Positions 1 to 9,489 of a DNA stretch of 64,000 bases are shown one piece after another (the stretch's first letter is position 1; every line of letters starts with the position of its first letter). The DNA is from Promicromonospora sukumoe 327MFSha3.1. GTDB taxonomy: Bacteria; Actinomycetota; Actinomycetes; Actinomycetales; Cellulomonadaceae. Position numbers and translations under genes: made by a program. The notes below the pieces were generated by a model, which made no database searches, was not told the origin of the DNA, and saw nothing but the letters and a program-made list of their open reading frames with translations. The stretch spans positions 1-64,000 of the forward strand of contig NZ_ARQM01000010.1 in the NCBI RefSeq assembly GCF_000385135.1. Direction: 5' to 3'.

Positions 1-112
1 TTTGTTGTGCTACGCGTCCACTATGCGGTTCCCGAGTCACGGGCACCAACCCCCACCATGCTTGCTAGGGATAGCGGGTCTGGGTGTTGTGGGTTTGCTT
101 GTTCTCGATAGT
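1..112 (+). other. 23S-5S rRNA internal spacer
   Basis: This stretch lies directly upstream of the 5S gene and has no coding potential of note. It contains a segment around 15-32 that resembles actinobacterial 23S-5S spacers as I remember them. The 23S gene itself should lie just outside the window to the left. The short ORFs here are overlap artefacts. Confidence 0.6.
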
Positions 113-231
113 GTTACGGTGGTCATAGCGTGGGGGAAACGCCCGGTCCCATTCCGAACCCGGAAGCTTAGCCTCACAGCGCCGATGGTACTGCCCTGGT
201 GACGGGGTGGGAGAGTAGGACGCCGCCGGAC
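113..231 (+). rRNA. rrf: 5S ribosomal RNA
   Basis: The sequence has the canonical 5S features: a 5' strand starting GTTACGGTGGTC that pairs with the 3' end near 222-233, the conserved core CCCATTCCGAACCCGGAAGC at about 148-167, and the GCGCCGATGGTACTGC segment at about 179-194. The length of about 119 nt is normal. The exact ends are uncertain by a few bases. It is the last gene of an rRNA operon reading rightward. Confidence 0.95.
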
Positions 232-240
232 AACCATTCC

Positions 241-296
241 CAGGAGGGGGTGGGGTTGCTAGCCCTGACGGGGTTGGTGATCCCACCCCCTACCTG
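241..296 (+). terminator. stem-loop after 5S rRNA
   Basis: The arm CAGGAGGGGGTGGG at 241-254 pairs with CCCACCCCCTACCTG at 282-296 apart from one bulged base. Smaller pairings are possible in the loop. There is no U-run, as is common for GC-rich actinobacterial terminators. Its place right after the 5S gene supports transcription termination of the rRNA operon. Confidence 0.65.
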
Positions 297-385
297 CATT
301 CCCGGACAGTTTCCGGGGAAGATTTCACACCCGAGGGCCGCGGATGCGGGAGATCGAACGCGCTCCGGCGACTAGACTTGCGGCC

Positions 386-682
386 ATGTCCACCATCTCC
401 CGCGACGAGGTCGCGCGCGTGGCTGCGCTGGCACGGATCGACCTGCGACCGGACGAGGTCGACCGCCTTGCCGGCGAGCTCGACGTGATCGTCGAGTCGG
501 TCGCTCGCATCAGCGAGGTCGCCACCGCAGACGTGCCCGCGACGAGCCACCCGCTCCCGCTGACGAACGTGTTCCGTGACGACGTCCCCGAGGCCCCGCT
601 GCCCGTGGAGGACGTCCTGGCCGGAGCCCCGCAGCAGGAGAACGGCCGGTTCGCCGTCCCGCAGATCCTTGGCGAAGAGTGA
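386..682 (+). CDS. gatC: Asp-tRNA(Asn)/Glu-tRNA(Gln) amidotransferase subunit C
   Basis: GatC is the small subunit that wraps around GatA and GatB and stabilises the tRNA-dependent amidotransferase making Gln-tRNA(Gln) (and Asn-tRNA(Asn)) in bacteria that lack the matching synthetase. The 98-residue product starts [20 protein letters not shown], which is typical for the family. The ATG at 386 was chosen over an upstream in-frame ATG at 344 because it gives the normal family length and N-terminus. The gene is followed one base later by gatA and then gatB, so the three form one operon. It sits right after the rRNA operon. Confidence 0.95.
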   Translation: MSTISRDEVARVAALARIDLRPDEVDRLAGELDVIVESVARISEVATADVPATSHPLPLTNVFRDDVPEAPLPVEDVLAGAPQQENGRFAVPQILGEE

Positions 683-683
683 G

Positions 684-2225
684 ATGGGTACCAGCGACAT
701 GACGAACGACATCACCCGGCTCAGCGCGTCCGACCTCGCGTCCGCCCTGAGCAAGAAGGACCTCACCAGCGTCGAGGCGACGCAGGCGCACCTGGACCGC
801 ATCGCCGCCGTCGACGGCGACCTGAACGCGTTCCTGCACGTCTCCACGCAGGAGGCGCTGGCGACCGCCGCCGACGTCGACGCGCGGCGCCAGGCCGGCG
901 AGGAGCTGCACCCGCTCGCGGGTGTGCCGATCGCGGTCAAGGACGTCGTGGTGACCAAAGGCCTGCCCACCACCGCGGGCTCCAAGATCCTCGAGGACTG
1001 GGTCCCGCCGTACGACGCGACCCTCGTGGAGCGGATCAAGGCCGCGGGCCTGCCGATCCTCGGCAAGACCAACATGGACGAGTTCGCGATGGGCTCCTCG
1101 ACGGAGCACTCCGCGTTCGGCAACACGAAGAACCCCTGGGACCTTGACCGGATCCCCGGCGGGTCCGGCGGCGGGTCCGCCGCCGCCGTGGCCGGCTTCG
1201 AGGCGCCGCTCGCGATCGGCACCGACACCGGCGGGTCCATCCGCCAGCCCGGCGCCGTGACCGGCACCGTCGGCGTGAAGCCGACCTACGGCGGCGTCTC
1301 ACGCTACGGCCTCATCGCCATGGCCTCGTCGCTCGACCAGGCCGGTCCCGTGACCCGCACCGTGCTCGACGCTGCGCTGCTGCACGAGCTGATCGGCGGG
1401 CACGACCCGCACGACTCCACGTCGATCGACGAGCCGGTCCCCGGCGTCGTCGCGGCTGCCCGCCAGGGCGCCACCGGCGACCTCAAGGGCGTGCGCGTCG
1501 GCGTCGTCAAGGAGCTCTCGGGCGAGGGCTACCAGGCCGGCGTCTCCGCCCGCTTCGAGGAGTCGCTCGAGCAGCTCCGGGCGCTGGGCGCCGAGATCGT
1601 CGAAGTCTCCTGCCCCAGCTTCGCCCACGCGCTCGACGCGTACTACCTGATCATGCCCGCCGAGGCCTCCAGCAACCTGGCCAAGTTCGACGGCATGCGG
1701 TTCGGCCTGCGCGTCGAGCCGGCCGAGGGCCCTGTCACGGCGGAGCGCGTCATGGGCGCCACCCGCGGCGCGGGCTTCGGCGACGAGGTCAAGCGCCGCG
1801 TCATCCTCGGCACCTACGCCCTGTCCGCCGGGTACTACGACGCCTACTACGGCAGCGCGCAGAAGGTCCGCACGCTGATCCAGCGTGACTTCGCGGCCGC
1901 GTTCGCGAAGGCCGACGTGCTCGTCTCGCCCACCGCGCCCACCACGGCGTTCAGGTTCGGCGAGAAGCTCGACGACCCGCTGGCCATGTACCTCAACGAC
2001 GTCGCGACGATCCCCGCGAACCTCGCGGGTGTCCCCGGCATGTCCCTGCCGAACGGCCTGTCGGACGACGGCCTCCCGGTCGGCTTCCAGATCCTGGCCC
2101 CCGCCAAGGCGGACGACCGCATGTACCGCGTCGGCGCCGCCCTCGAGGCAGCCCTCGAGAGCGGCTGGGGCGGCCCCCTCCTGAACAAGGCACCCGAACT
2201 CAAGACCACGGAGCTCGCCCGATGA
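684..2225 (+). CDS. gatA: Asp/Glu-tRNA amidotransferase subunit A (amidase)
   Basis: GatA hydrolyses glutamine to supply ammonia to GatB. The 513-residue protein shows the amidase-signature triad in the expected places: Lys86 (IAVKDVV), the cis-Ser in GGSGGGS (Ser161 or Ser165) and the nucleophile Ser185 in [10 protein letters not shown]. The spacing matches known GatA enzymes. The start at 684 follows gatC by one base and has an AAGAG upstream; a second in-frame ATG at 699 is a reasonable alternative. The 3' end overlaps gatB by 4 bases (ATGA), pointing to translational coupling. Confidence 0.96.
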   Translation: MGTSDMTNDITRLSASDLASALSKKDLTSVEATQAHLDRIAAVDGDLNAFLHVSTQEALATAADVDARRQAGEELHPLAGVPIAVKDVVVTKGLPTTAGSKILEDWVPPYDATLVERIKAAGLPILGKTNMDEFAMGSSTEHSAFGNTKNPWDLDRIPGGSGGGSAAAVAGFEAPLAIGTDTGGSIRQPGAVTGTVGVKPTYGGVSRYGLIAMASSLDQAGPVTRTVLDAALLHELIGGHDPHDSTSIDEPVPGVVAAARQGATGDLKGVRVGVVKELSGEGYQAGVSARFEESLEQLRALGAEIVEVSCPSFAHALDAYYLIMPAEASSNLAKFDGMRFGLRVEPAEGPVTAERVMGATRGAGFGDEVKRRVILGTYALSAGYYDAYYGSAQKVRTLIQRDFAAAFAKADVLVSPTAPTTAFRFGEKLDDPLAMYLNDVATIPANLAGVPGMSLPNGLSDDGLPVGFQILAPAKADDRMYRVGAALEAALESGWGGPLLNKAPELKTTELAR

Positions 2226-3742
2226 CCGCACCGTCGACCGCCACGGCCACCAGCCTCGTCGCCTACGAGGACGCCGTCCGCCGCTACGACCCGGTGCTGG
2301 GCATCGAGGTGCACGTCGAGCTCGGCACGCTCACCAAGATGTTCTGCGCGGCCGAGGTCGCCTTCGGCGGCGAGCCCAACACCCAGGTGACGCCGGTGAG
2401 CCTCGGCCTGCCGGGCGCGCTCCCGGTGGTGAACGGCAAGGCCGTCGAGTACGCGATCCGCATCGGCCTGGCGCTCAACTGCACCATCGCGGAGAGCTGC
2501 CGCTTCGCCCGGAAGAACTACTTCTACCCGGACGTGCCGAAGAACTTCCAGACGTCGCAGTACGACGAGCCGATCGCCTACGACGGCTGGATCGACGTCG
2601 AGCTCGAGGACGGCGCCGTGTTCCGCGTCGAGATCGAGCGCGCGCACATGGAGGAGGACGCCGGCAAGAACACCCACGTGGGTGGCGCGACCGGCCGCAT
2701 CCAGGGCGCCGAGTACTCGCTGGTGGACTACAACCGCGCCGGCATCCCGCTGGTGGAGATCGTCACGCGACCCATCGAGGGCGCCGGCGACCGCGCCCCC
2801 GAGGTCGCACGGGCCTACGTGCAGACCCTCCGCGACCTGTTCCGGGCGCTCGACGTGTCCGAGGCGCGGATGGAGCGCGGCAACGTCCGCGCGGACGTGA
2901 ACCTGTCGCTGCGTCCGACGCCGGAGTCGCCCCTCGGCACGCGCACCGAGACCAAGAACGTGAACTCGTTCCGCTCGGTCGAGCGCGCCGTGCGCTACGA
3001 GGTGTCCCGTCAGGCAGGCGTGCTCGACGCCGGCCTCCCGGTCATCCAGGAGACGCGCCACTTCCACGAGGAGGACGGCACCACGTCGTCGGGCCGCGTG
3101 AAGTCGGACGCCGAGGACTACCGCTACTTCCCCGAGCCCGACCTGGTGCCAGTGGCCCCGAGCCGCGAGTGGGTCGAGGAGATCCGCGCCGCGCTGCCGG
3201 AGCTGCCGACCGCGCGCCGCCGGCGGCTCCAGGGTGAGTGGGGCTACGCCGACGCCGAGATGCGCGACGTCGTCAACGCCGGTGCCATCGACCTGATCGA
3301 GGCGACCGTCGCCGCCGGCACCAGCGCCGGGGGCGCCCGCAAGTGGTGGATGGGCGAGCTGGCCCGCCGGGCCAAGCAGGACGAGGTCTCGCTGGAGGAC
3401 CTGTCGGTCACCCCCGCGCAGATCGCGCAGCTGCAGGGCCTCGTCGAGTCCGGCCGCATCAACGACAAGATCGCTCGTCAGGTGCTTGACGGCACCCTGG
3501 CCGGCGAGGGCGACCCGGAGGCGGTCGTCGTGGCGCGCGGCCTCGAGGTCGTGTCCGACGACGGCGCCCTGCTCACCGCGATCGACGAGGCGCTGGCGGC
3601 TCAGCCGGACATCGTCGAGAAGGTCCGCGGCGGCAACCAGGGGCCCGTCGGCGCCATCATCGGCGCGGTCATGAAGGCGACCAAGGGCCAGGCCGACGCC
3701 AAGCGCGTCCGGGAGCTGGTGCTGGATCGGATCGGCCAGTGA
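2222..3742 (+). CDS. gatB: Asp/Glu-tRNA amidotransferase subunit B
   Basis: GatB activates the misacylated tRNA (Glu-tRNA(Gln) or Asp-tRNA(Asn)) by phosphorylation and amidates it with ammonia from GatA. The 506-residue protein carries the family hallmark [11 protein letters not shown] near residue 22 and the kinase/amidotransferase cradle through about residue 320. The helical and YqeY-like tRNA-binding tail follows (for example [19 protein letters not shown] near the end). The ATG overlaps the gatA stop codon. A 15-base tandem repeat follows the stop before the next gene. Confidence 0.96.
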   Translation: MTAPSTATATSLVAYEDAVRRYDPVLGIEVHVELGTLTKMFCAAEVAFGGEPNTQVTPVSLGLPGALPVVNGKAVEYAIRIGLALNCTIAESCRFARKNYFYPDVPKNFQTSQYDEPIAYDGWIDVELEDGAVFRVEIERAHMEEDAGKNTHVGGATGRIQGAEYSLVDYNRAGIPLVEIVTRPIEGAGDRAPEVARAYVQTLRDLFRALDVSEARMERGNVRADVNLSLRPTPESPLGTRTETKNVNSFRSVERAVRYEVSRQAGVLDAGLPVIQETRHFHEEDGTTSSGRVKSDAEDYRYFPEPDLVPVAPSREWVEEIRAALPELPTARRRRLQGEWGYADAEMRDVVNAGAIDLIEATVAAGTSAGGARKWWMGELARRAKQDEVSLEDLSVTPAQIAQLQGLVESGRINDKIARQVLDGTLAGEGDPEAVVVARGLEVVSDDGALLTAIDEALAAQPDIVEKVRGGNQGPVGAIIGAVMKATKGQADAKRVRELVLDRIGQ

Positions 3743-3753
3743 TGTCGCGGGCC

Positions 3754-3799
3754 GCTGTGCCGACCCGGGCTGTGCCGACCCGGGCTGTGCCGACCCCGG
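3754..3799 (+). repeat. 15-base tandem repeat, three copies
   Basis: The unit GCTGTGCCGACCCGG occurs at 3754-3768 and 3769-3783, and a third, slightly longer copy is at 3784-3799. It lies in the gap between gatB and the next gene. It looks like replication slippage and resembles other junction repeats in this window. Confidence 0.9.
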
Positions 3800-3815
3800 C
3801 TGCGAGGCCGGGCCG

Positions 3816-4400
3816 GTGACCCGCGGGCCCCTCCTGCACGGCGACATGACCCGGTTGCGGCCCATCGAGGCTCGCGACTCGGAGCGCCTGTGGGAGGCCG
3901 TCCAGGATCCGGAGGGCACCCGCCTGACGGGTACCACGGCCGTCTTCACGCGCGACCAGATCGACGAGTGGGCGCGCACGGTCAGCGACCGGCCCGGCCG
4001 GTACGACTGGGCGATCTGCCCGGCCGCGATGCGGGACGGCAAGCCGGTCAGCGACGACATGATCGGCGAGATCGTGCTCAACGACCTCGACGAGGCCGTG
4101 GGTTCGGCGAACCTGCGGCTCCAGCTCCTGCCGAACTACCGTGGTCGCGGCTACGGCCGGGAGGCCATCGACGAGGTGCTGCGGTTCGCGTTCGAGGGCG
4201 TCGAGAGCGACCCGGGCCCGCACCTGCACCGGGTGAGCCTGGACGTGCTCAGCATCAACCCGCGTGCCGAGGCGCTCTACGAGTCGCTCGGGTTCCGGCA
4301 GGAGGGCCGGCTGCGGGACGTCTACCGCGACGGCGACACCTGGGCCGACGCGATCGTGATGAGCATCCTCGAGGACGAGTGGCGGGCTCTGCAGGACTGA
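3816..4400 (+). CDS. GNAT-family N-acetyltransferase (RimJ/RimL type)
   Basis: The 194-residue protein has the architecture of RimJ/RimL-like acetyltransferases: an N-terminal LRPIEARDSERLWEAV, the acetyl-CoA loop NYRGRGYGREAIDEVL near residue 110, and the C-terminal NPRAEALYESLGFRQEGRLRD. Family members transfer acetyl groups to protein N-termini or small amines; the substrate here is unknown. The GTG at 3816 gives the longest form; an ATG at 3846 (MTRLRPIEARD) is also plausible. It follows gatB by 73 bases and may be co-transcribed. Confidence 0.85.
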   Translation: MTRGPLLHGDMTRLRPIEARDSERLWEAVQDPEGTRLTGTTAVFTRDQIDEWARTVSDRPGRYDWAICPAAMRDGKPVSDDMIGEIVLNDLDEAVGSANLRLQLLPNYRGRGYGREAIDEVLRFAFEGVESDPGPHLHRVSLDVLSINPRAEALYESLGFRQEGRLRDVYRDGDTWADAIVMSILEDEWRALQD

Positions 4401-4418
4401 GCGGGCGGGCAGGGCTGA

Positions 4419-4442
4419 GCGGGCGGGCTACGGCCCGCCCGC
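4419..4442. terminator. short hairpin between convergent genes
   Basis: GCGGGCGGGC at 4419-4428 pairs perfectly with GCCCGCCCGC at 4433-4442 around a 4-base loop. It lies where the acetyltransferase gene and the CBS gene converge and overlaps the CBS stop codon, so it could serve both strands. Confidence 0.6.
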
Positions 4443-4862
4443 GATGTACTCCGTGAGCTGGTCCCGCTCGGCCTGCACCTCGGCGATCCGGTGCTTGACC
4501 ACGTCGCCGATGCTCACGATGCCGGCCAGCCGCGCGTCCACGAGCACGGGCACGTGCCGCACCCGGTGCTCCGTCATGACGGGCATGAGCTCGTCGAGCG
4601 TGGCGTCGGGGCCGCAGGTGTGCACGGCGGCCGTCATGATCGCCTCCACCGGGCCGTCCAGCACGCCGTCGCCGTCCGAGTGCAGCCGGCGTACCACGTC
4701 ACGCTCGCTGACGATCCCGTCGACGGCGACGCCGTCGTCGGACACGACCACCGCGCCGATCCGGTGCCGGGCCAGGAGGGCGAGCAGGTCACGCACGCTC
4801 CGGTCCCTGGAGATGGTGACCACCGAGCCGCCCTTGCGCCGCAATGCCTCTGTCACCCGCAT
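4428..4862 (-). CDS. CBS-domain pair protein
   Basis: This 144-residue protein is essentially two CBS motifs in tandem (about residues 10-65 and 75-130), which together form one nucleotide-binding Bateman module. Visible core stretches are IGAVVVSDDGVAVDGIVSERDVV and RHVPVLVDARLAGIVSIGDVV, read in two halves. Stand-alone CBS pairs usually sense adenosyl ligands such as AMP, ATP or NAD(H) and modulate partners; no partner is evident. The gene is convergent with the acetyltransferase gene and divergent from ilvD. No catalytic domain is attached. Confidence 0.88.
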   Translation of the reverse strand: MRVTEALRRKGGSVVTISRDRSVRDLLALLARHRIGAVVVSDDGVAVDGIVSERDVVRRLHSDGDGVLDGPVEAIMTAAVHTCGPDATLDELMPVMTEHRVRHVPVLVDARLAGIVSIGDVVKHRIAEVQAERDQLTEYIAGGP

Positions 4863-5077
4863 CGGATACCTCCATCGAGTGCACGGCGGGGGCCGCGTCC
4901 TTGCGACCCCCTGCTACGACGGTACGACACCGGGCGAAATTCAGACAGGGGCAAAGTTCGCGAACGAGGGTCACCCTGTGGACGCTCGCTGTCGGACCCG
5001 GGGGAGCGGAGGTAGCGTGACGAGGCCGTTCGCCCGCATCGCGCACGGCCACCCAGCATCGAAGGAGCTGAACAGTC

Positions 5078-6940
5078 ATGAGTCGTCCCCTGCGCTCCCG
5101 GACGTCCACCCACGGCCGCAACATGGCCGGAGCCCGCGCGCTCTGGCGCGCCACCGGCATGGGTTCCGAGGACTTCGGGAAGCCGATCATCGCGATCGCG
5201 AACTCGTACACGCAGTTCGTACCGGGGCACGTACACCTCAAGGACATGGGCGACCTCGTGGCCTCGGCGATCCGTGAGGCCGGCGGCGTCGCCAAGGAGT
5301 TCAACACCATCGCCGTCGACGACGGCATCGCCATGGGCCACGCCGGCATGCTCTACTCGCTGCCGAGCCGCGACCTCATCGCGGACTCCGTGGAGTACAT
5401 GGTGCAGGCGCACACCGCCGACGCGCTGGTGTGCATCTCCAACTGCGACAAGATCACGCCCGGCATGCTGAACGCTGCGCTGCGGCTGAACATCCCGGTG
5501 ATCTTCGTGTCGGGCGGGCCCATGGAGGCCGGCAAGGCCGTCGTGGCGAACGGCGTCGCGAAGACCCCGCTGAACCTGATCAACGCGATCAACTACTCGG
5601 CGGACGAGAACGTGGACGACGCCGCGCTCGGCCTGGTCGAGGAGAACGCGTGCCCCACGTGCGGCTCGTGCTCCGGCATGTTCACCGCGAACTCCATGAA
5701 CTGCCTCACCGAGGCCCTCGGCCTGTCGCTGCCGGGCAACGGCTCGACGCTGGCCACGCACGCCGCCCGCAAGGAGCTGTTCCTCGAGGCCGGCCGCACC
5801 ATCGTCGACCTGGCCCGCCGGTACTACGAGGACGAGGACGACTCGGCCGCGCCCCGCGGCATCGCCACCAAGGCCGCGTTCTCGAACGCCATGGCGCTCG
5901 ACGTCGCCATGGGTGGCTCGACCAACACGGTGCTGCACATCCTGGCCGCGGCCCAGGAGGCCGAGGTCGACTTCACGCTGGCGGACATCGAGGACATCAG
6001 CCGTCGCGTGCCGTGCCTGTCCAAGGTGGCGCCCAACCACCCGGACTACCACATGGAGGACGTGCACCGGGCGGGCGGCATCCCCGCCCTGCTGGGCGAG
6101 CTCGACCGCGGTGGCCTGCTGGACCACGACGTCACCTCGGTGCACACGCCCACGCTGCGCGCCTGGCTCGACGACTGGGACGTGCGCGGCGGCAAGGCCA
6201 CCGAGCGCGCGCTCGGCCTGTTCCACGCGGCCCCCGGCGGCGTGCGCACCACGAAGGCGTTCTCCACGAACAACCAGTGGGAGTCGCTCGACACCGACGG
6301 TGCGGGCGGCTGCATCCGCGACGTCGAGCACGCCTACACCGTCGAGGGCGGCCTGGCCGTGCTGCGCGGCAACCTCGCCGAGGACGGCGCCGTGTTCAAG
6401 ACGGCGGGCGTGGACCCCGACGTCTTCCACTTCGTGGGCAAGGCGCTGGTCTGCGAGTCGCAGGACGAGGCCGTCGAGAAGATCCTGACCAAGCAGGTCG
6501 AGCCGGGCCACGTGGTGGTCGTGCGCTACGAGGGCCCGTCGGGCGGGCCGGGCATGCAGGAGATGCTCTACCCGACCTCGTACATCAAGGGCCGCGGGCT
6601 GGGGAAGGTGGTCGCGCTGATCACCGACGGCCGGTTCTCCGGCGGCTCCAGCGGCATCTCCGTGGGGCACGTCTCCCCGGAGGCGGCGGCCGGCGGCACC
6701 ATCGGCCTGGTCGAGGACGGCGACGAGATCGAGATCGACGTCGACACCCGCAAGATCCACATCAACGTGCCGGACGAGGTGCTCGCCGAGCGGCGCGCCA
6801 AGATGGAGTCCTCGGAGCGGCCGTGGCAGCCCGTCGCCCGCGACCGCTACGTGTCGCCGGCGCTGCAGGCGTACGCGGCCCTGGCGACGTCGGCCGACCG
6901 CGGTGCGGTGCGCGACGTGGCGCGGCTGCGGCGCAGCTGA
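5078..6940 (+). CDS. ilvD: dihydroxy-acid dehydratase
   Basis: IlvD is an iron-sulfur enzyme that dehydrates dihydroxy-isovalerate and dihydroxy-methylvalerate to the 2-keto acids of valine and isoleucine synthesis. The 620-residue protein has the family signatures [16 protein letters not shown] (about residue 124) and [19 protein letters not shown] (about residue 193) with cluster-binding cysteines, and RFSGGSSG near the C-terminus. The ATG has a good ribosome site (GAAGGAGC). The 215-base upstream gap has a candidate -10 (TAGCGT, 5013-5018) and no leader peptide, unlike ilvB and cimA. A strong terminator follows, so it is probably monocistronic. Confidence 0.96.
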   Translation: MSRPLRSRTSTHGRNMAGARALWRATGMGSEDFGKPIIAIANSYTQFVPGHVHLKDMGDLVASAIREAGGVAKEFNTIAVDDGIAMGHAGMLYSLPSRDLIADSVEYMVQAHTADALVCISNCDKITPGMLNAALRLNIPVIFVSGGPMEAGKAVVANGVAKTPLNLINAINYSADENVDDAALGLVEENACPTCGSCSGMFTANSMNCLTEALGLSLPGNGSTLATHAARKELFLEAGRTIVDLARRYYEDEDDSAAPRGIATKAAFSNAMALDVAMGGSTNTVLHILAAAQEAEVDFTLADIEDISRRVPCLSKVAPNHPDYHMEDVHRAGGIPALLGELDRGGLLDHDVTSVHTPTLRAWLDDWDVRGGKATERALGLFHAAPGGVRTTKAFSTNNQWESLDTDGAGGCIRDVEHAYTVEGGLAVLRGNLAEDGAVFKTAGVDPDVFHFVGKALVCESQDEAVEKILTKQVEPGHVVVVRYEGPSGGPGMQEMLYPTSYIKGRGLGKVVALITDGRFSGGSSGISVGHVSPEAAAGGTIGLVEDGDEIEIDVDTRKIHINVPDEVLAERRAKMESSERPWQPVARDRYVSPALQAYAALATSADRGAVRDVARLRRS

Positions 6941-6961
6941 CCGGCACACCCTGCTGACGCC

Positions 6962-6996
6962 TCCGGCGGCGGACCCGACCAGGGTCCGCCGCCGGA
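6962..6996 (+). terminator. terminator after ilvD
   Basis: TCCGGCGGCGGACCC at 6962-6976 and its perfect complement at 6982-6996 form a 15-base-pair stem with a 5-base loop (GACCA) just after the ilvD stop codon. There is no U-run. Confidence 0.8.
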
Positions 6997-7115
6997 CGTG
7001 TCCTTGGTGGCGTGCTGCCGGCGGGGAGCGGTACCAGGGGCCCTATCGGCTGTCGGTGTCTCGTGCCATGGTGGGGGTACCCGGACGAGACGCTGCACGA
7101 GGGAAGGCACGACCC

Positions 7116-7787
7116 ATGAGCGACGCGATCACGCCTGCCGAGTTCACGGCGGCGGAAGGCACGGACGACTGGCGGGTGCTCAAGGACTCGGCGCTCGCGC
7201 GGTTCACCACGGGGTCGTTCGCCACCGGCCTGGTGCTGGTCGCCCGGATCGGCGAGCTCGCCGAGGCCGCGAACCACCACCCGGACGTGGACCTGCGCTA
7301 CGGGACCGTGACGGTGCGCACCTGGTCGCACGACATCGGCGGGCTGTCCGAGCGGGACCTCGGGCTCGCGCGCGCGATCTCGGCGGCCGCCCGGAACGTC
7401 GGCGTCGCGGCGAACACGACCGGGCTGCGCGAGGTCGCCATCGCCGTCGACGCCGTGGTGGGACCCGCGGTGCAGGCGTTCTGGCAGGCGGTCCTGGGGC
7501 ACGAGCCGCAGCCCTACCGGGGCGGGAACACCGCCGCGGGGCGGCTGCTCGACACGGACGGCCGGCTGCCGATGTTCTGGTTCCAGCAGAGCGACGAGCG
7601 CCGGGAGCAGCGCAACCGCATCCACGTGGACGTCTCGGTGCCGCACGACCAGGCCGAGGCCCGCGTGGCGGCGGCCGTCGCCGCGGGCGGGCGGCTCGTC
7701 ACGGACAAGTACGCCCCGTCGTGGTGGGTGCTGGCCGACGCCGAGGGCAACGAGGCGTGCGTGTGCACGTGGCAGGGCGAGTTCTGA
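7116..7787 (+). CDS. pterin-4a-carbinolamine dehydratase-like domain fused to a glyoxalase-like domain
   Basis: The 223-residue product has two parts. Residues 1-100 match the pterin-4a-carbinolamine dehydratase (PCD/DCoH) fold, with the active-site region NHHPDVDLRYGTVTVRTWSH. Residues 110-220 resemble a glyoxalase/VOC-type domain ending WWVLADAEGNEACVCTW. This fusion is common in actinobacteria and its physiological substrate is not settled; pterin recycling is only one option. The ATG at 7116 follows GAGGGAAGG at good spacing. An ilvD terminator lies upstream, so it probably has its own promoter. Confidence 0.83.
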   Translation: MSDAITPAEFTAAEGTDDWRVLKDSALARFTTGSFATGLVLVARIGELAEAANHHPDVDLRYGTVTVRTWSHDIGGLSERDLGLARAISAAARNVGVAANTTGLREVAIAVDAVVGPAVQAFWQAVLGHEPQPYRGGNTAAGRLLDTDGRLPMFWFQQSDERREQRNRIHVDVSVPHDQAEARVAAAVAAGGRLVTDKYAPSWWVLADAEGNEACVCTWQGEF

Positions 7788-7841
7788 GCCCCGCGGAAAA
7801 AAGATGTGCTCGCCTGCGTGGGCGGGTAATGTCTCGCGCTT

Positions 7842-8660
7842 GTGCGCCCGCTGACCCCACCCGCCCGGAACCCCTACTGGCGGTTCCTCGTGGCGGGCTT
7901 CCGCGGGCAGTCCGCGTACCCGCTGGCGACGCTCGCCGGGCTGGTCGCGAACGCGACGTTCGGGGTGCTCAAGGGCTCGATCATGGGCGCCGCCGTCGAG
8001 AGCTCCGGCGGTGAGCTGGCCGGGTACACGGCAGGCAGCATGGCCGCGTTCGTCTGGCTGGGACAGGGGCTGCTCGGGTCCGTGAACCTGTGGGGCGGCA
8101 GCGACCTGCAGACCCGGATCAAGTCCGGCGACGTCGCCGTCGACTTCCTGCGGCCCGTGAGCGTCCAGGCCTCCCACGTGCTGACCGACGTCGGCAAGGG
8201 CCTGTTCGGCCTGCTGCCGCGCGGGCTGCCGAGCGTGCTCATCGGGGTCGCGATCGGCGGCATGGTGCTGCCGTCCGACCCGAGCGCGTACGCGCTCGGC
8301 CTGATCAGCCTGCTGCTCGGCATCGCCATCTCGCACGCCTGCATCTACGCCGTGGGGACGGCGGGGTTCTGGCTCGTGGAGTCCCGCGGCGTCGCCGTGT
8401 TCTACATGTCGTTCTCCGGGCTGTTCGCCGGCCTGTACACGCCGATCTACCTCTTCCCGGACTGGCTGCTCACCCTCGCGCTGCTCACGCCGTTCCCGTC
8501 GATGATGCAGCTCCCGGTCGACGTGCTCTCCGGCCAGGTCACCGGGGCGGGGGCCTGGCAGCACCTCGGCGTGCAGGCGCTGTGGCTCGCGATCGTGCTC
8601 GCCGTCGGGCACCTGACCACGCGGGCGGGCCGCCGCCGGCTGGAGGTGCAGGGTGGGTGA
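7842..8660 (+). CDS. ABC-2 type exporter permease (COG4587-like)
   Basis: This 272-residue protein has about six hydrophobic segments and belongs to the ABC-2 permease type always found beside the two genes that follow. Recognisable parts are LWGGSDLQTRIKSGDVAVDF after the second segment and YTPIYLFPDWL late in the protein. It would form one half of the membrane pore; the exported substrate is unknown. The GTG start lies shortly after an AT-richer stretch. The 3' end overlaps the next permease by 8 bases. Confidence 0.85.
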   Translation: MRPLTPPARNPYWRFLVAGFRGQSAYPLATLAGLVANATFGVLKGSIMGAAVESSGGELAGYTAGSMAAFVWLGQGLLGSVNLWGGSDLQTRIKSGDVAVDFLRPVSVQASHVLTDVGKGLFGLLPRGLPSVLIGVAIGGMVLPSDPSAYALGLISLLLGIAISHACIYAVGTAGFWLVESRGVAVFYMSFSGLFAGLYTPIYLFPDWLLTLALLTPFPSMMQLPVDVLSGQVTGAGAWQHLGVQALWLAIVLAVGHLTTRAGRRRLEVQGG

Positions 8661-9489
8661 GCCGGAGGCGGGGTCCCCGGCGCGTGGCCGGCAGACCCTG
8701 CGCGCCTACCGGGCCGTCGTCGCCAGCCGGGCGCGCTCACAGGCGAGCCACCGCGCGAGCTTCCGTATGGACCTGGTCGGCGCGCTCTTCGTGGGCCTCA
8801 TCGAGTTCGGCGAGATCTGGGTGCTCTACTCGGCGACGGACCAGATCGGCGGGTTCACGCTCGCGCAGATCATGCTCGTGTTCGGCCTGTCCGACCTCGC
8901 CTTCTCCCTGGCCGACCTCGTGGCCGGGCACTGCGACAACCTCCCGGTGTACGTCCGCGCGGGCACGCTCGACGTGTTCTTCCTGCGCCCGCAGCCGGTG
9001 CTGGCACAGCTCGTCACGAGCGACCTGAGCCTGCGCCGCATCGGGCGCTGCCTGGTGGGCGCCACGTCGCTCACCGTCGGCCTGGTGCTGAACGACATCG
9101 ACTGGACCGTGGGCACCGTCGGGCTGCTGGTCCTGGCGCTGGCCTGCGGGTTCGTCATCTTCACGGCTCAGTTCGTCACCGCGGCCGGGCTTCAGTTCTT
9201 CCTGGTCAACGGCGCCGAGATGACCAACGCGTTCGTGTACGGCGGCCGGTACGCGGCCACGCAGCCCCCGAGCGTGTGGCCGCGCAGCCTGCTGGTGGTC
9301 TTCGGGGTGATCTTCCCCGTGGCGTTCGCGGCCTTCCTGCCGGTCAGCACCCTGCTCGGCGCGCCGGGAGTCGCGGGCCTGCCGGGCTGGCTCGGCTGGT
9401 GCGCACCGGTCGCGGCGCTCTGGGCGGTCGGGGTCGCGGCCCTGTCCTGGCGCTGGGGCCTACGTCACTACCGAGGAGCGGGTGGATGA
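8653..9489 (+). CDS. ABC-2 type exporter permease (COG3694-like)
   Basis: This second permease subunit has 278 residues and about six membrane segments. The N-terminal FRMDLVGALFVGLIEFGEIW and the internal NLPVYVRAGTLDVFFLRPQP are typical of this family. It pairs with the preceding protein and the following ATPase. It starts with GTG inside the preceding gene and ends in an ATGA overlap with the ATPase gene. The transported compound cannot be read from sequence. Proximity to the P450/ole-like cluster is suggestive, but the two units converge and need not be linked. Confidence 0.85.
   Translation: MGEPEAGSPARGRQTLRAYRAVVASRARSQASHRASFRMDLVGALFVGLIEFGEIWVLYSATDQIGGFTLAQIMLVFGLSDLAFSLADLVAGHCDNLPVYVRAGTLDVFFLRPQPVLAQLVTSDLSLRRIGRCLVGATSLTVGLVLNDIDWTVGTVGLLVLALACGFVIFTAQFVTAAGLQFFLVNGAEMTNAFVYGGRYAATQPPSVWPRSLLVVFGVIFPVAFAAFLPVSTLLGAPGVAGLPGWLGWCAPVAALWAVGVAALSWRWGLRHYRGAGG

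Noticed and set aside
1-112. 3' end of the 23S rRNA gene inside the window
   Set aside because: The first 60 bases look like the 23S-5S spacer rather than the 23S 3' end, so the 23S gene is taken to end before position 1.
1847-4081. Long open frame on the minus strand across gatA, gatB and the acetyltransferase gene
   Set aside because: It is antisense to three well-supported genes, has low-complexity His/Arg/Gly composition and no recognisable motif. High GC content opens such frames by chance.
4853-6949. 698-codon open frame opposite ilvD
   Set aside because: Its reading is the mirror of ilvD codons (Arg/His/Val/Gly-rich) and has no start context. ilvD is certain.
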